Assembly (NCBI GenBank): GCA_024180945.1
Contig: JAKSGN010000002.1
Coordinates: 1,364,001 to 1,428,000, forward strand
DNA length: 64,000 nucleotides
DNA from: Macrophomina tecta
Lineage: Eukaryota > Ascomycota > Dothideomycetes > Botryosphaeriales > Botryosphaeriaceae
Reading direction: 5' to 3'
Made by a program: the position numbers and the translations under genes. Shown here piece after piece: positions 33,190 to 45,667 of the stretch. Below the pieces are notes generated by a model. The model was given only the letters and a program-made list of their open reading frames with translations, ran no database searches and was not told where the DNA came from. Position 1 is the stretch's first letter. Every line of letters begins with the position of its first letter.

Positions 33190-34698
33190 ATGGCTTCCTC
33201 GCTGGCCTCGCGCGTCAAGGCAAGCCGCCCCGCCGCCCCAATCGCAAGCCTGCCGCTCTGCTGACCGCAACCTTCTCGCCAGCTCGCCAATGGCCTCTCC
33301 ATGCCGCAGATCCACCTCGGCGTACGCTACCCTATTTTCTAATATTTCCAAACAAAGCACTGTTGACGCATCATTGATCGACTCAGGTCTACTTGACCGA
33401 CGGCAGGGAATGCCTTCAGGCCGTTCTCTGGGCTCTCGAGGTATGGACGTGCATTTTCCTCAGCTGCCCCTCAATGCCCTCTTCTCGTTTTTTAAACAGG
33501 CTTGCAGCGGGCCATGGTCCCTCTCCCACCGCCGCGCGCCACCGAACTACTTCAGGGCTTGCTAGAAACGGCATAAGCTTCGTCGTTTAGTGGAGGCATC
33601 CGGTCGGAAGCCCTGCGGAATGAGAAGCTCCAGGTGACATGCAGCTGACTCGACGGCTGCTTGCTGCCCAAGCCCCAGTCCGAACAGCCTCAGTTTCCCA
33701 TGAGCTAGATGCTGACTGGCGCAGACCGGATATCGGGCGTAAGTTCCATCAACTCTACCTTCTGGATTGCCGTATGCCGACTGCAAGCTCGCCAGTATCG
33801 ACTCGGCACAGATGTATCACAATGAACGCGAGGTCGGACAAGCTATCAAGCAGTTCCTTGCTAGTCCGGCAAATTCCCAGGGCCTGAAGCGCGAGGATAT
33901 CCACTTCACCACCAAGCTCGCGTCCAATACGTCCTATGACGCTGCCCGACAGGCCATCAAGCAGTCACTCAAGGCCAGCGACCTGGGCTACATCGACCTC
34001 TTCCTCCTGCACAGTCCGTACGGCGGGAAAGAGAAGCGCCTCAAGTGCTGGCGGGCTGTCGAAGATGCGATTGCCGACGGTGAGATCAAAACTGGAGGTG
34101 TGAGCAACTACGGCGTCAAGCATCTGCAAGAGCTGCTCGACTCAAAGCCTCGGGTGCATCCTGCCGTGAACCAGATCGAGGTGCACCCGTTCAACACGCG
34201 CACCGACATCACTACGTTCTGCCAGAAAAACAACATTGTGGTAGAGGCGTATGCGCCGCTCGCGCGGGCGCTGCGGATGGAGCACCCAGCGGTCGTTTCG
34301 TTGTCGAAGAAGTACTCGTGCACGCCGGCGCAGCTTCTCGTCCGCTGGAGTCTGCAGCATGGCTACGTGCCTTTGCCAAAGAGCGTCAAGAAGGAGCGCA
34401 TTGTCGAGAATGCCGATGTCGCAAAGTTCGAGATCGATAGGGAGGACATGACGAAGCTGGACAGTTTGGATGAGGGTCTGGTGACTGGTAAGTGAATCCA
34501 AAGCGTGCCTCCAAAAGCGAAGTCGGCGCGCGGTGCCATGGTTCCCCACGCTCTCAGCCGGGCAATCTTCGTGCTCCGCAGCGGGCACTGGGTGTTGAAG
34601 CTGGAGAAGGCAGCGCAGTGCGGCCGACGCCCGCGCCGGAGAGGGTGTCGCGTAATACGCTGACGAGTGTAGATTGGGACCCGACGGACTGCGCGTAG
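33190..34698 (+). CDS. Aldo-keto reductase
   Basis: Six exons: 33190-33219, 33283-33321, 33387-33440, 33725-33738 (14 nt), 33796-34487 and 34673-34698, giving 284 aa. The catalytic tetrad is visible: Asp48 and Tyr53 in [11 protein letters not shown], Lys86 in FTTKLAS and His118 in FLLHSPYGG. The cofactor-loop sequence [19 protein letters not shown] marks NADP(H) binding. The enzyme family reduces aldehydes and ketones; substrate unknown. The microexon is needed to make WALETGYRAIDSAQ, and the last exon gives [10 protein letters not shown]. Intron 1 appears to use a GC donor (AAG|GCAAGC); an in-frame GT donor 6 nt earlier would delete Val-Lys. Intron 3 is 284 nt and intron 5 is 185 nt, both long for this window. 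Confidence 0.9.
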
Positions 34699-35564
34699 GG
34701 AGGGCGAGCGCCGAAGTCGCGAAGCGGGCCGGCAGGAGGCTTTTGAGAGGGCGGCGCGGAGGGGGTTGATTATTTCCTTTGTCGCAGTAGTTGGCTGGGG
34801 AGCGGTGCCGTTACCGGAGGCCCTGGGGGACGCAGGCAGGGTCCGCGGTGGGGTGGGCGCCCACGGAGAAGCGAGGCCGGGCACATTTGTATGACAGTGC
34901 AGAAATGCATCCACGCGGCAAAACTTTCGAGTAATCACTCGCCTGACGCTCGGCGCCGGCGCGGGCGGTGACTTGCAGCTGGGCTCAAGTGGAGCAGCCC
35001 GTCGGCGCAACGTGCCTTGGAGCGTGCTGCTCGCCGCGTCCGGCCCGGAGCTTCTCTGGCGCATCTGGCTCGCTCCGCCTAGCCTAGAGCTGCCCGGCAA
35101 ACTGTAACGTAACTGCCACTTGCCAGAACCGCCCAGCACCACAGTCACGCTGGCCGATGACGGCTCAAAATGTGAGCCGTAAATCTGCACGGCCAATCGC
35201 CGTCGGCCTGCTTATCTGCCTCTCCTTCGCCCTCCCGATACTCGAACCCGTAGATTGCCCCCTCGTCCCGCATCTGATCTCGCAGGTCTGATCGGATTCG
35301 TTGCTGGGAAGCTTTCGCCGCCGCCAATGGCAGCGACTTTGGGCCCTTACACTGCTCTCCCACGCCGTCGCCGCCTGCGTGCACGCTGGTGACGTCCGTC
35401 CGCGGGAGGAGCTATGTCTTCTTCTAGTCCCGCCCTAGCTGTGCTCAGCTCATAAATAATCTCCCAGAAGTCCTCCAGCGTCGTGGTTCTGCTTTCTCCT
35501 CCGTCCCTCTGCTGCTTCTCAGACTTCTCCATTTCCAGCAACACCAATTCAAATACCCGTCAAA
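34699..35564. promoter_or_regulatory. Intergenic, promoter side of gdhA
   Basis: 866 bp. The last ~110 bp before the gdhA ATG are CT-rich (35480-35560), a usual feature of highly expressed fungal genes. GATA-type AGATAA/TTATCT sites would be expected for nitrogen control: one TTATCT is present (TGCTTATCTGCC near 35210). Confidence 0.5.
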
Positions 35565-37049
<1,485 letters not shown>

Positions 37050-38651
37050 GCAGGTCTTAGACGGAAAAAGAAAGCATTAGAGGAAGCGGGGATGTTTATG
37101 ATCTTTCCTTTTTCTCTCTCTTCATCTTTTAGGCGGCATACCTGGGGAAAACCGGAGTTTTGTATATACCATAGTTTCTGGAATGGAATGTAAAATGTTT
37201 ACGGCTTGAACACATGTTTTGCATGCTATCTTTCGCTCCTGTTGGAGGGCACACAGCAATGACACCACTCTCGAATAGATAACCTTCCCCACGCGGGCAT
37301 GCTCTATCTTTTCGCGCGCGGAAAAAGAAAGTAAAGTGAGACGGCAATCGTGGGGCGGCAGGAGGAGTCTGCGGTGGCACGCGACTTAAGCAATGATGAT
37401 GGCCCGCGCTAAAAAAAAAAAAAAAAAAAAAAGAACCAGCCTGGATCAGCATCCTAGAGATTTCGGGAGCGACGCAGCGATAAATGATAAGGCTTCCAGC
37501 ACTTGTGGCTTGCAGATCGCGGTTCCAGAACTTAGCATGACGTCGGCTCGCATGCGCTCGATGGCCAGTTATTCTATCAAACCCAGAGAGAAAGATAAGA
37601 ACATGCAGGGAGCTGGTGGATAGTATGATCATGGCTACGACATGCGTCTGCGGAGAGTTTTCGTTCATCGTCCTGGAAAGGACGGAAGGGAGCATCTTTC
37701 GCACGTGAATAAGGTATCTCGAGTCATGTCGCGCTTCGGTTCCCAGACGCACTGACCAGCGGAATCCGGACGCGAAAAGAGAAGAAAAAAAAGTTCGCGT
37801 TCTCCTCACACCTGAACATCACCACATCCCCTCCAAACGCAAACGGCCTCAACCGGTGCGCAGCTGCACCAGCGCAGCTCAGCACATGCTCAAAGATCAA
37901 TCATGTGTTGGATACAGCGCTGTCTGCAAATGTTACGCCCGTAGCCGAAAGTAACGAAACCCGCAAGCTAACCACGCTCACGCTTCTTATCCCTTCACGC
38001 AGGGCCAACAAGATGACATCTTCCCGTGACAACCGTGAATGCGACAAATCAAATGGCGCTTTCGAAGACTCGGCGATCTTGATCTCCCTACGGTCACGAG
38101 TTCAAAAAGAACGCCAAGAGCAAAGCCAGAGGGCCCGCCTCCAATGGGGGTCCTCTTCTCACTTCGTGTTGCAGTTTCTAAGTCCCTCAGGGGTGAGGAA
38201 GATATTGCGTCAATCTGATGAGAGACATGCCTTGATGACTACAGTGATTGTAATTTTGTGTGAATGAGTGAGATGTTCTCGGCGCTGGGTCGTCCCTGTG
38301 TAAGAGACGTCCCCCGACATGCCAAACAGATTAAGCCAGACCATCTGACCTCGCCTTTGTTGATGAGCCGCTTGTAATATGTGCTTTGTGACCTCGACCG
38401 CTCTGGAAGCGGTAATGCACTTCATACATGCGTATTATCCAATATGTATTCCGTTTTGAGTGGAGGCGAGCCCGTGGCATTCACGGGCATACTGGTGAGG
38501 AAGAAGGGCTTGCACCTTGCAACATTCCAGTTTGCAATTGCCCATCACGTCTGGAACAGAGACCTGTAGCTTTCCGCTGCCATGTCCGCGATCAGAACAC
38601 ACATTATATTCGTAGCTTTTTCGTCGGCCGCCTAAAGCCGTCAGAACCCGG
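37050..38651. other. Convergent intergenic region
   Basis: 1.6 kb between the stops of gdhA and GET1. It contains a 22-nt A run at 37411-37432. A 120-codon frame (37905-38267 +) has no recognisable features and is not called. Confidence 0.65.
37411..37432 (+). repeat. Poly(A) homopolymer run of 22
   Basis: Twenty-two consecutive A residues about 360 nt past the gdhA stop. The longest homopolymer of the window. Confidence 0.9.
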
Positions 38652-39422
38652 CTATAACTCCTTCTCCACTCCGGCAGCCAAAACGGGTTCTTCTTTCTTC
38701 CTCTCCGCCTTCGTCGCCACCTTGCCGGTCGCCAAAGAGTACAGAGCGACCAGTGCCTCGCTCACAAGTGAGATGACGCTCGCGCAGGCGACGCCCCAGA
38801 CCTGAACGCTGATGCTACCCGTCGGCGCCCGGGGGAAGGCCAGGATCCATTCGACGTAGCCGGGCACCCAGCCCTGGGGGATCCAGAAGAGCGGCTGCTT
38901 CGCGTACCAGAATTGCAGGAAGAAGCGCAGGCCGTTGGTCAGGACCCAGCGGATCGAGGCGACGGTTGTGTCGAACGAGGTGCGGGCGGAGCGGATGCCG
39001 GAGTCTATCACAGCAAAGAAAATACAAGAAATAGTCAGCATTAAGGCTAGTAGCAGATGAAGAAAGCTTAAGCAAGTTCACTGTACCGCTCTTCTGTAAG
39101 TCGGCGAAGACCTTATCGTGCGAACGGCGCAGCTTGGCCCAGCGGGCGAAGTCGTCTTGGGCGCTCACGCCGTTCATCTCCTTTTTCAGGCGCAACACCT
39201 CATGCTTGAGCTTGACCTGCTCGCGCGCGGCCTTGCTCGTCGGCGTGGGGAGCTTGTTGTAGAGGATCCATAGCTACGAGGCCGCGTCTGTCAGTTTCCT
39301 GGTTCAGGCAGTGGCTTAGCCGGAAGCGTGCGTACCAGCTCGTTGAGGGCTGCTGCGGGAATGGAGTTGACGAGGTGGGTAACGAGGGAGACGATAAAGA
39401 TAACCAGCAGCAGAGACGCCAT
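38652..39422 (-). CDS. GET1: Get1, tail-anchored protein insertion receptor (WRB family)
   Basis: Three exons on the minus strand: 39336-39422, 39087-39273 and 38652-39004, encoding 208 aa. A hydrophobic N-terminal span (MASLLLVIFIVSLVTHLVNS) is followed by a charged coiled coil (about 38-95: LKHEVLRLKKEMNGVSAQ...FARWAKLRRSHDKV), a second membrane segment near RWVLTNGLRFFLQFWYAKQP and a third near WGVACASVISLVSEALVALY. The tail is Lys/Glu-rich. This topology is that of Get1/WRB, the ER receptor that with Get2 docks Get3 and releases tail-anchored proteins into the membrane. The exon junctions restore LNELLWILYNKL and LQKSDSGIRSAR. It is divergent from the next gene by 220 bp. Confidence 0.94.
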
Positions 39423-39642
39423 GGCGGCGGGCAAAGGGGGCGATGTTGGCTCTGCGACGGGCAGAAAGAGAGGCGCGGGCGCATCTGGATACCTGGTGTT
39501 TGGCTCCGGCCTAAAGTGATCCGTGCTCGCAGCTCCTCGTCGCCTCAGAGCTCTGACATCAACCCGCCATCCTTTCTGCCCGTGAGCGAACAACTTCACA
39601 CTTCCGGCCCCGTGCGTCGCCTCCACGCTTACCGCCGCCGGG
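39423..39642. promoter_or_regulatory. Compact bidirectional promoter, GET1 / prenyltransferase-repeat gene
   Basis: 220 bp between divergent ATGs, the shortest divergent spacing in the window. No specific site recognised. Confidence 0.6.
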
Positions 39643-40734
39643 ATGGCTACAACAGAATGGGGTCCACGGCCTCTGGATCCAAAGCACCAGTTGGCCTACG
39701 CCGTCCTGAACAGATTCTTCACAAGGCACCAAGAAGATGTGGTCGAAATTGAAGTTCTGCCGCCCGCATTAGCCCCTCCCGATGGCTCCGTCACATTGGA
39801 AGACGGTCTCTGTATCGGCGTGCCCAAGAGAGTCCTTGCTGCTGCATTTGTCGCCGCTTGTTCCATATTCTTCGAAAACCGAGATGAGCCCAACGAGAGC
39901 TCGGTCCTGGCCGCTCTTGACGCCACCCGGGTCATTCTACTCTTCGATCCAGAACACCTAACGGCTGCGAATTTCAGGAGACTGCAACTCGAGGAGTCCG
40001 TTTCCGGGTTAAAGAGCGGTTCGACGAGTTCACGTCGCCTGCATCTAGAGTTAAATTTCCTGGACAGCATCCTTACCTCTCCTCTGCATCGACAATCCAA
40101 ATCTCCGACATTATGGAGTTACCGAAGCTGGATCATAAACGCTTTTGATCTGTGGTCCTGCATCGCTAGGCGGAATGCACGGGATGGAGGATGGGAAGCC
40201 CTCTCTGCTGACTTCACGCGTGAACTGGGCGTGGTACTGAAGTCTGCTGAGCGGCATCCTAAGAATTACTACGCATGGCAGTATGCCAGACGGCTGATCC
40301 GCCAATCAACCGAATCTCGAGGCGATGTAGACCCATCAATGCCTCCGGTATCTGAGATTCTGGTACTGTCCACGCGTACGACTCACGATTGGTGCATCCG
40401 AAACCCAAGCGACACATCAGCATGGTCATTCCTCTACTTCCTCCTGCGCCGGCTTCACGAAACTGAACACAAGTTTCAAGAAGCCACTAGTCGTACCCTC
40501 GAACTTGCACGTGGTTTCCATTGGAAGCACGAAGCTGTTTGGGTTTTCTTGCGAACTGTCATTGCTGACTCAGAACTGACCTCAAAACAGGAACGGGCGA
40601 AATATCTGCAAGAAATGGAAAGTGAATTTGGAATGAACGGAAGCCTTCCACCGACATCGGAGGCCACCTCTATCAGAACGCCTCATCCGGCCTTGGAAGC
40701 CATGGTATGGATCCGCCGGAATACAAAAACTTGA
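39643..40734 (+). CDS. Protein prenyltransferase alpha-subunit repeat protein (PTAR1-like)
   Basis: A single-exon frame of 363 aa. It contains the prenyltransferase-alpha tetratricopeptide-like repeats with the W-x-x-R/P-x-x-W pattern: SPTLWSYRSWIINAF, HPKNYYAWQYARRLI, NPSDTSAWSFLYFLLR and HWKHEAVWVFLRTVI. The repeats resemble those of farnesyl/geranylgeranyl transferase alpha subunits (Ram2, Bet4), but the N-terminal ~150 residues differ, and fungi have separate genes for those, so a PTAR1-like protein is more likely. Metazoan PTAR1 pairs with RABGGTB as geranylgeranyltransferase III; that role is inference here. The stop lies only 61 bp from the stop of the convergent gene, so the 3' UTRs must overlap. 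Confidence 0.88.
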   Translation: MATTEWGPRPLDPKHQLAYAVLNRFFTRHQEDVVEIEVLPPALAPPDGSVTLEDGLCIGVPKRVLAAAFVAACSIFFENRDEPNESSVLAALDATRVILLFDPEHLTAANFRRLQLEESVSGLKSGSTSSRRLHLELNFLDSILTSPLHRQSKSPTLWSYRSWIINAFDLWSCIARRNARDGGWEALSADFTRELGVVLKSAERHPKNYYAWQYARRLIRQSTESRGDVDPSMPPVSEILVLSTRTTHDWCIRNPSDTSAWSFLYFLLRRLHETEHKFQEATSRTLELARGFHWKHEAVWVFLRTVIADSELTSKQERAKYLQEMESEFGMNGSLPPTSEATSIRTPHPALEAMVWIRRNTKT

Positions 40735-40795
40735 GGTGACAAAGGAAACATAAAAAGTCTATCTAAAGCTTCGTTCGTCTTCAAACTTTCTCTCT

Positions 40796-41787
40796 TCAAA
40801 CCATATGGGTCTCCGCCTTCCCTCGGCCGCAGCCGCACCACACCCAGCTTAGTGCACTTCGAACCAGTTGGCCGACAGTCTTGAATAGAATTGCCAGGGT
40901 CGAAAATACTGTCGTCTGAGGCTGAGGCTGCGGCTGCATCCCGGATTGCTGCAAACTTTGCTCCGGAACAAGGCACAGAGCCTGGCTGCGACTGCTATTA
41001 TCAGATGTGAGGGTACCAACAAAAACGACAGCTTTGTTGCCCCCAGCCAGGTTGAATGGAGCCACCACATCGATTCGGGTCCACCTGTTGATAGGGGGAA
41101 GTTGGTCGACCGGTGGTACCACGTTTGGCACCACATAAGATGGCCGCAACGGAGGCGATGGCTCAGGTGATGAAGGCTCGCTTACACCCTCCGGGACATA
41201 TTGAGGCCCTGGATGATAGACCACAAGACGACCGGTGCGCTCATTCATGCCATCGATAGAAGAAGCAGTCAACCGATAGGAGCCCCGTTGATAGCGCGTG
41301 AGGAAACGCCACTGGATAGCATAGACGTCCTTTGCGTTGATGAACGAATTGGAGGACATAGTGCGACCACTGTCCAGTTCAATGTGAGGACGTCCGAACG
41401 GGCTCTCCGTCTCATGGGGATGGTATTGAGAGGGAGCGATGGGTAGATACCAGTTGACCTGCTTGCGCTGCTTTTTCACACTCATGTTGAATCTTTCTGC
41501 CAGGCTTTTGTTGTGGAAGGAGGTAACCTTTGCTACGTCAGCTTCAAGGACAAGTCGAGCTATAATCCGAAATACCATGGTACACTCACAATATGGAAAT
41601 GGACCCATTCACCGTTACGCTCTGCTGGCCTGGAACAAATGACAATCGGATGATCGAAGGCTTCCCTCATGATGGGCGGCGTCTGCCCAACGGACTCTAC
41701 GGAATTTGCTGGTAGCTGGTCAAATGGAGGCAACCACAGAACCCTCCCAAGGACTGCGTCTCTGCTCTCGAGTGGTCTAGAAGACAT
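40796..41787 (-). CDS. Unrecognised fungal protein, two exons
   Basis: Exons 41590-41787 and 40796-41527 on the minus strand give 309 aa. The first exon encodes RVLWLPPFDQLPANSV and FDHPIVICSR...WVHFHI, joined to VTSFHNKSLAERF by a 62-nt intron with acceptor CAAAG. A block GRTMSSNSFINAKDVYAIQW follows, then a Pro/Ser-rich stretch, WTRIDVVAPFNLAGGNKA, and a C-terminus with a hydrophobic segment (TTVFSTLAILFKTVGQLV) and several cysteines. The splice junction is natural in both frame and chemistry. I know similar small proteins of unknown function in Pezizomycotina but no assigned role. A tail anchor near residues 270-290 is possible. Confidence 0.78.
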
Positions 41788-43085
41788 CGTGGATAGGGGA
41801 TCGTCTTTGACAGGAATGTTTGGTGCCAGACGCTAGCTTTACCTCGGCGACGGAGTCGTTATAACCAAGCCTATCTGGTCGCCCAAACGGCCATTTAGAC
41901 GACCTCTGGGGCAGTGCGTGACCGCCACGAGCTCAGCTTTTCCAAAGTCGAAGATTCGGGACAGTTCTGGGTAGCCGGAGTACTCGATAACCAGGGCTCA
42001 ATAGACACGCCAGAATCTGTAGCGAATGCGCTGCGCACATTTGCTTCGCCCCATCCCGGCGTTCTGGCATCCGCGCGCGTCTGCATGACCGAAGGAACTA
42101 ATAGGTGTTCGCATAGAGGCTGCGGCGCGAACCCCGGTAACTCACCAATCCTGAAGCCTAGGGCTCGCTTTGTGATGCGAAGGGAAAGTGACTGCTATGA
42201 GAAGTATGCATTGCGGCGCGGGCCGGCGCTTAGGACAGGCGATAGCACCCTGGTCTTTGGGGCCCGACACTCGTCTTTCACCGCTTACCCCGAGTGTGCC
42301 TTGCTGCGCCACAAACACCGATCGACCTCTGGATTACGATTGTGCCATAGCATCGACCTATTGACGTTTTGAAGGCTTGTTGTGTGGCTGGTGACCGTAC
42401 TTCACACATACCGACCTAAAATGATCATGAGGGCTACTACATTCGATGCGCAGCAATGCGGAGATCGATTGACACATTAGCAGATCTTTGTTATCTTCCG
42501 TGGAAATCGAAATTCGCTATATTCGTCCTCAAAGCCTTTCTGGCACTGCTTTTGCCAGCCTTAGTCCAGTGCCACCCTGACCACGGCTATGCACAACGCA
42601 TTGATTCTACTTTCACGCCACATGCCCACTGAAGCATTATATGCGGCTGAGTACTCAATGGAACCGATAGTTCAACCTCATAAGAAACAAGGCTGTCAAG
42701 TGGCGAGTCCATAGAGCCTCGAAAATGAACACCGCCATCCGGCTGAACGATGGCACGTCCCCGCCGCGGGTTCGGGAGTTACTCCGTCCCCACCTTGATC
42801 ACAAGACTGGAATCTTGGGACATGCAGGTTGTGGCATGTTTAATTCTGCTGCCTGTTGTTCCGCTAGCAAGAAGAATATCAACACTGACTTTCGCCAATG
42901 ATGCTAGCGCCGGGTCCCTCTCAGGCAGCAGCGTTCCTTACGGACACGCTGTTCTGTACGCCGCCCCGAAAGCAGGCTCATAAAGTGGCAAAATAGCGCC
43001 TTCGGGTCATGCACGCTCTCATGTATCTCGTGGTGATTCTCCCAGACTAAGCATTCGCGGCAGTTTTTGGATTCTTCCAATCACG
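41788..43085. other. Divergent intergenic region, nothing supported
   Basis: 1.3 kb. A 152-codon frame (41914-42372 +) has an ordinary composition but no recognisable family and no flanking exons; not called. Confidence 0.6.
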
Positions 43086-44403
43086 ATGCTCATCGTTGAG
43101 ACCCAACCCATCTTCAGCGTCACAGCTACGGAGAAAAGCGTAAGATGTATTGAGAATTAATGAATCACCGGTGTATATTAATTTAACCCTTCCAACTCAT
43201 AGTTTGTCCTCGGCGTGCTGAGACTCCAGAAGCGCGGCTTCGTCCAGATGCTCGTCCGCAAGACTATCGGGCACCTGCTCCCCACCGATCTGACAGTAAT
43301 CATCGAGGACGACCTTTTCGAGAACTATTGGGCGCGTACGGCCAAGACGTGGGAGCGTACGGATGGTCTATGGAAGGAGGGACATCCGGGTCTGTACTGG
43401 GAGAGGTACATGACCGAGGACGCGTTGAGGGCGTGGTGTAAGCTCGCGGTACGTTCAATTTTCGATCCAATTTCTGAAGCAGCCAATCGTCTTCTGCTGC
43501 CATTATCCGTACCTTATGTTCAAGTTGCTATTCTCCCCGACCCATTTGGATAGCCATCAGAGAGCGGAAGTTCTGTAACAGCAGTTGTCCAAACGCCTAA
43601 GCAGTTGGAGCAGCCATACATAAGTTCTTCTCAAAAACAGACTGTTTGCATGACATCATGGTTGGTTTAACAACTTCAAGTGATACCTCACTGTTGGTCA
43701 AATGGCTAGGGTCCGGGAGATGATAGCAATTAGAGCGGCGAAAATCAACAGCACTTTTCGACTTTTTCTCTTCCCATCTCCCACGGCCTTCCCCCTTCCC
43801 GTCCTCCATTTCCCTCCTCAAAACCCTCGACCCTCCAGCTGACGAGCGTCCCCAACCCTGCCGCAGGACACCCTTAACCTCACCCTTGCCGCCCGCGAGG
43901 GCCCGCACGCCAAATACCTTTCCTCCGGCCGCTCTGCGCCCGACACGCCCCGCAGCACCCCTTACATCGTGCACCTCGCCCGCGCAGGCGCCTACAGCCA
44001 CGGCGCTGTCGCTCTCGCGCCCTCGTCCGCCCTGCACCTGCCATCGTCATCTTCTGCCACTGATAGCGACGCTACGGACCACCACCAACGGGACTCCGAC
44101 TCCCTCCGCCTCGCCCGTCTGCGCAGCGGCGTCTGCGGCACGAGCGTCGATTGCGTCAAGGGCGTGGCGTGCGCGACGTTTGTGGCTAGTCGCGAGGGCG
44201 AATTCATGGAGGGAAGTGATCGCGTCGAGCGGTTTCTGGAGGTTGAGGGCCTGGAGGAGGAGGTGAGGGGATGGGACACGGAGGCGGTGAGGAAGTGTGT
44301 GGCGGTTTTGGGGTTGGTGATGGTTGGGGAGGGGGGGCGGGATGGAGTGATGAGGCCGCGGTTGAGGCTGGTGCAGAGCTTCTCGTCGGACAGGAGGGGG
44401 TGA
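43086..44403 (+). CDS. Unrecognised protein, three exons
   Basis: Exons 43086-43139, 43203-43448 and 43867-44403 join in phase 0 to give 278 aa. Exon 1 reads MLIVETQPIFSVTATEKS and exon 2 continues FVLGVLRLQKRGFVQMLVRK, then EDDLFENYWARTAKTWERTD and LYWERYMTEDALRAW. Exon 3 contains DTLNLTLAAREGPHAKYLSS and an Asp/Ser-rich loop, then CVKGVACATFVASREGEFME and VRKCVAVLGLVMVGEG. The second intron is 418 nt, much longer than neighbours; an unrecognised exon inside it is possible. No signal peptide or membrane span is clear. I do not recognise the family. The acceptable phase at both joins and the coherent exon 2 sequence support a gene, but exon 3 is less certain. Confidence 0.62.
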
Positions 44404-45189
44404 GGGTGGCTGAGGGTTTGAGATTATGCAGCGTTCTCGTAGGCGGGAATGTGCAGGTCTTCCTGCGAGCTTTGATACAGTCGTGCAGATGGGAACTCGT
44501 GTTTGAAGGAACAATATCTATGTTTTGGGTACCTGCTTCGACGAGCAATTAGTGTGTATCACTTGGACGAGCTCGTGAGATACTGAATTTTTGGGTGCCC
44601 ACACGAGTGAGCCTACACACTCAAATATTTCTGCCCACTTCTGTCTGAGCAGAGAGAAGGTGGACGGCACCCATTGCTGCGTCTTGGAGGCAGAGGTAAG
44701 CTTAAGAACAAAAAAAAAAGAAAGAAAAAAATTATAACCCTACTTTTCACTCCCTCTCCCGCCTACGGGCCTAAGGGAAATGGCCCCTTGACCTGAGTAT
44801 TATGCCCGTAACTTTCAAGAGAATAGTGCCAATCTTGAACTGAGCCAAAAAGGGAAGTAGGGAAGACAGAAGGTAACAGAGACACCGATTTCAGCACTTA
44901 TGAAGAGCGCCCAGTCTTGGAAAAATAAATAAATAAAGGCAAACATTGCAAAGTGTCTAAATTCCCTTCTTCCTGGACTGGGCTTTTGTTTTGCTCTTTC
45001 TTCAGTGCTCGCTTCATCCCACATTGGCGGTGATGGGGTGGCGGAGGCGACGATAACACTGAACATTGACCGCCTTTGTGTTTTGCACGAACGGCTCCGC
45101 TTGACTATTGGCTGCTGGTATAACGATTAAACGTACGTAGCTTCTCTATATTTCATTCTACAGTTATCTACAGCCGGCTCCGAGACACT
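44404..45189. other. Convergent 3' flanks
   Basis: 786 bp between facing stops, with A-rich runs near 44710-44730. No gene seen. Confidence 0.7.
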
Positions 45190-45667
45190 CTACTCGTTAG
45201 AGCCGTCGGGGGCACGGCACCGCCTCTTCGTCGAGGAGCTATCTGAAGCTATAGAACTGAGTCAGCAAACATCCTAATAGAAGCGCGTGATTTTATGCAA
45301 AGGCTTACCTCCGCAGAGCAGACCAGTGCAGCAGCCGTCACCGTCGTTACGAGTGCCGTCCGAAGCCCAGCACTCAGCTGCAAGATATTAGCTAAAATCC
45401 TTCAACTTCTGGAAATGAGGCGCCACGTACAGCCACCAGGCTTGCAGTAGCCGCAAATGGAGGCACTTTGCTTCTGTGTGATGCAGCGAAGGTTGTCGGC
45501 GCAGTCAGTGTTGACCGAGCATTGACCTGAGAAAGGGAATCAACATGACATATATCATAAATGCACAAAATAATAGTAGTACCAAGACGCGCGACAGTGC
45601 CACCTTCGGCGGCAACGAAGGGGAGCACGACGGCAAGGGAGAGGAAGACGGCCTTAAAGGATACCAT
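45190..45667 (-). CDS. Small secreted cysteine-rich protein
   Basis: Four exons on the minus strand (45583-45667, 45431-45526, 45309-45377, 45190-45248) encode 102 aa. Residues 1-20 (MVSFKAVFLSLAVVLPFVAA) are a clear signal peptide. The mature part has ten cysteines in the order QC-x5-C-x5-C-x8-C-x2-C-x5-C, then a CC pair, C-x3-C spacing after it and a last Cys in KRRCR, suggesting five disulfides and a knottin-like fold. It has no known domain. The last acceptor (CTATAG) was preferred over an upstream CAG because the latter runs into an immediate stop. Such proteins in filamentous fungi are often extracellular signals, antimicrobial proteins or plant-interaction effectors; that role is inference. 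Note the intron density, with four tiny exons. Confidence 0.85.

Noticed and set aside
41914..42372. 152-codon plus-strand frame
   Set aside because: Ordinary-looking composition but no family, no neighbouring exons and no conserved motif; left as non-coding pending transcripts.
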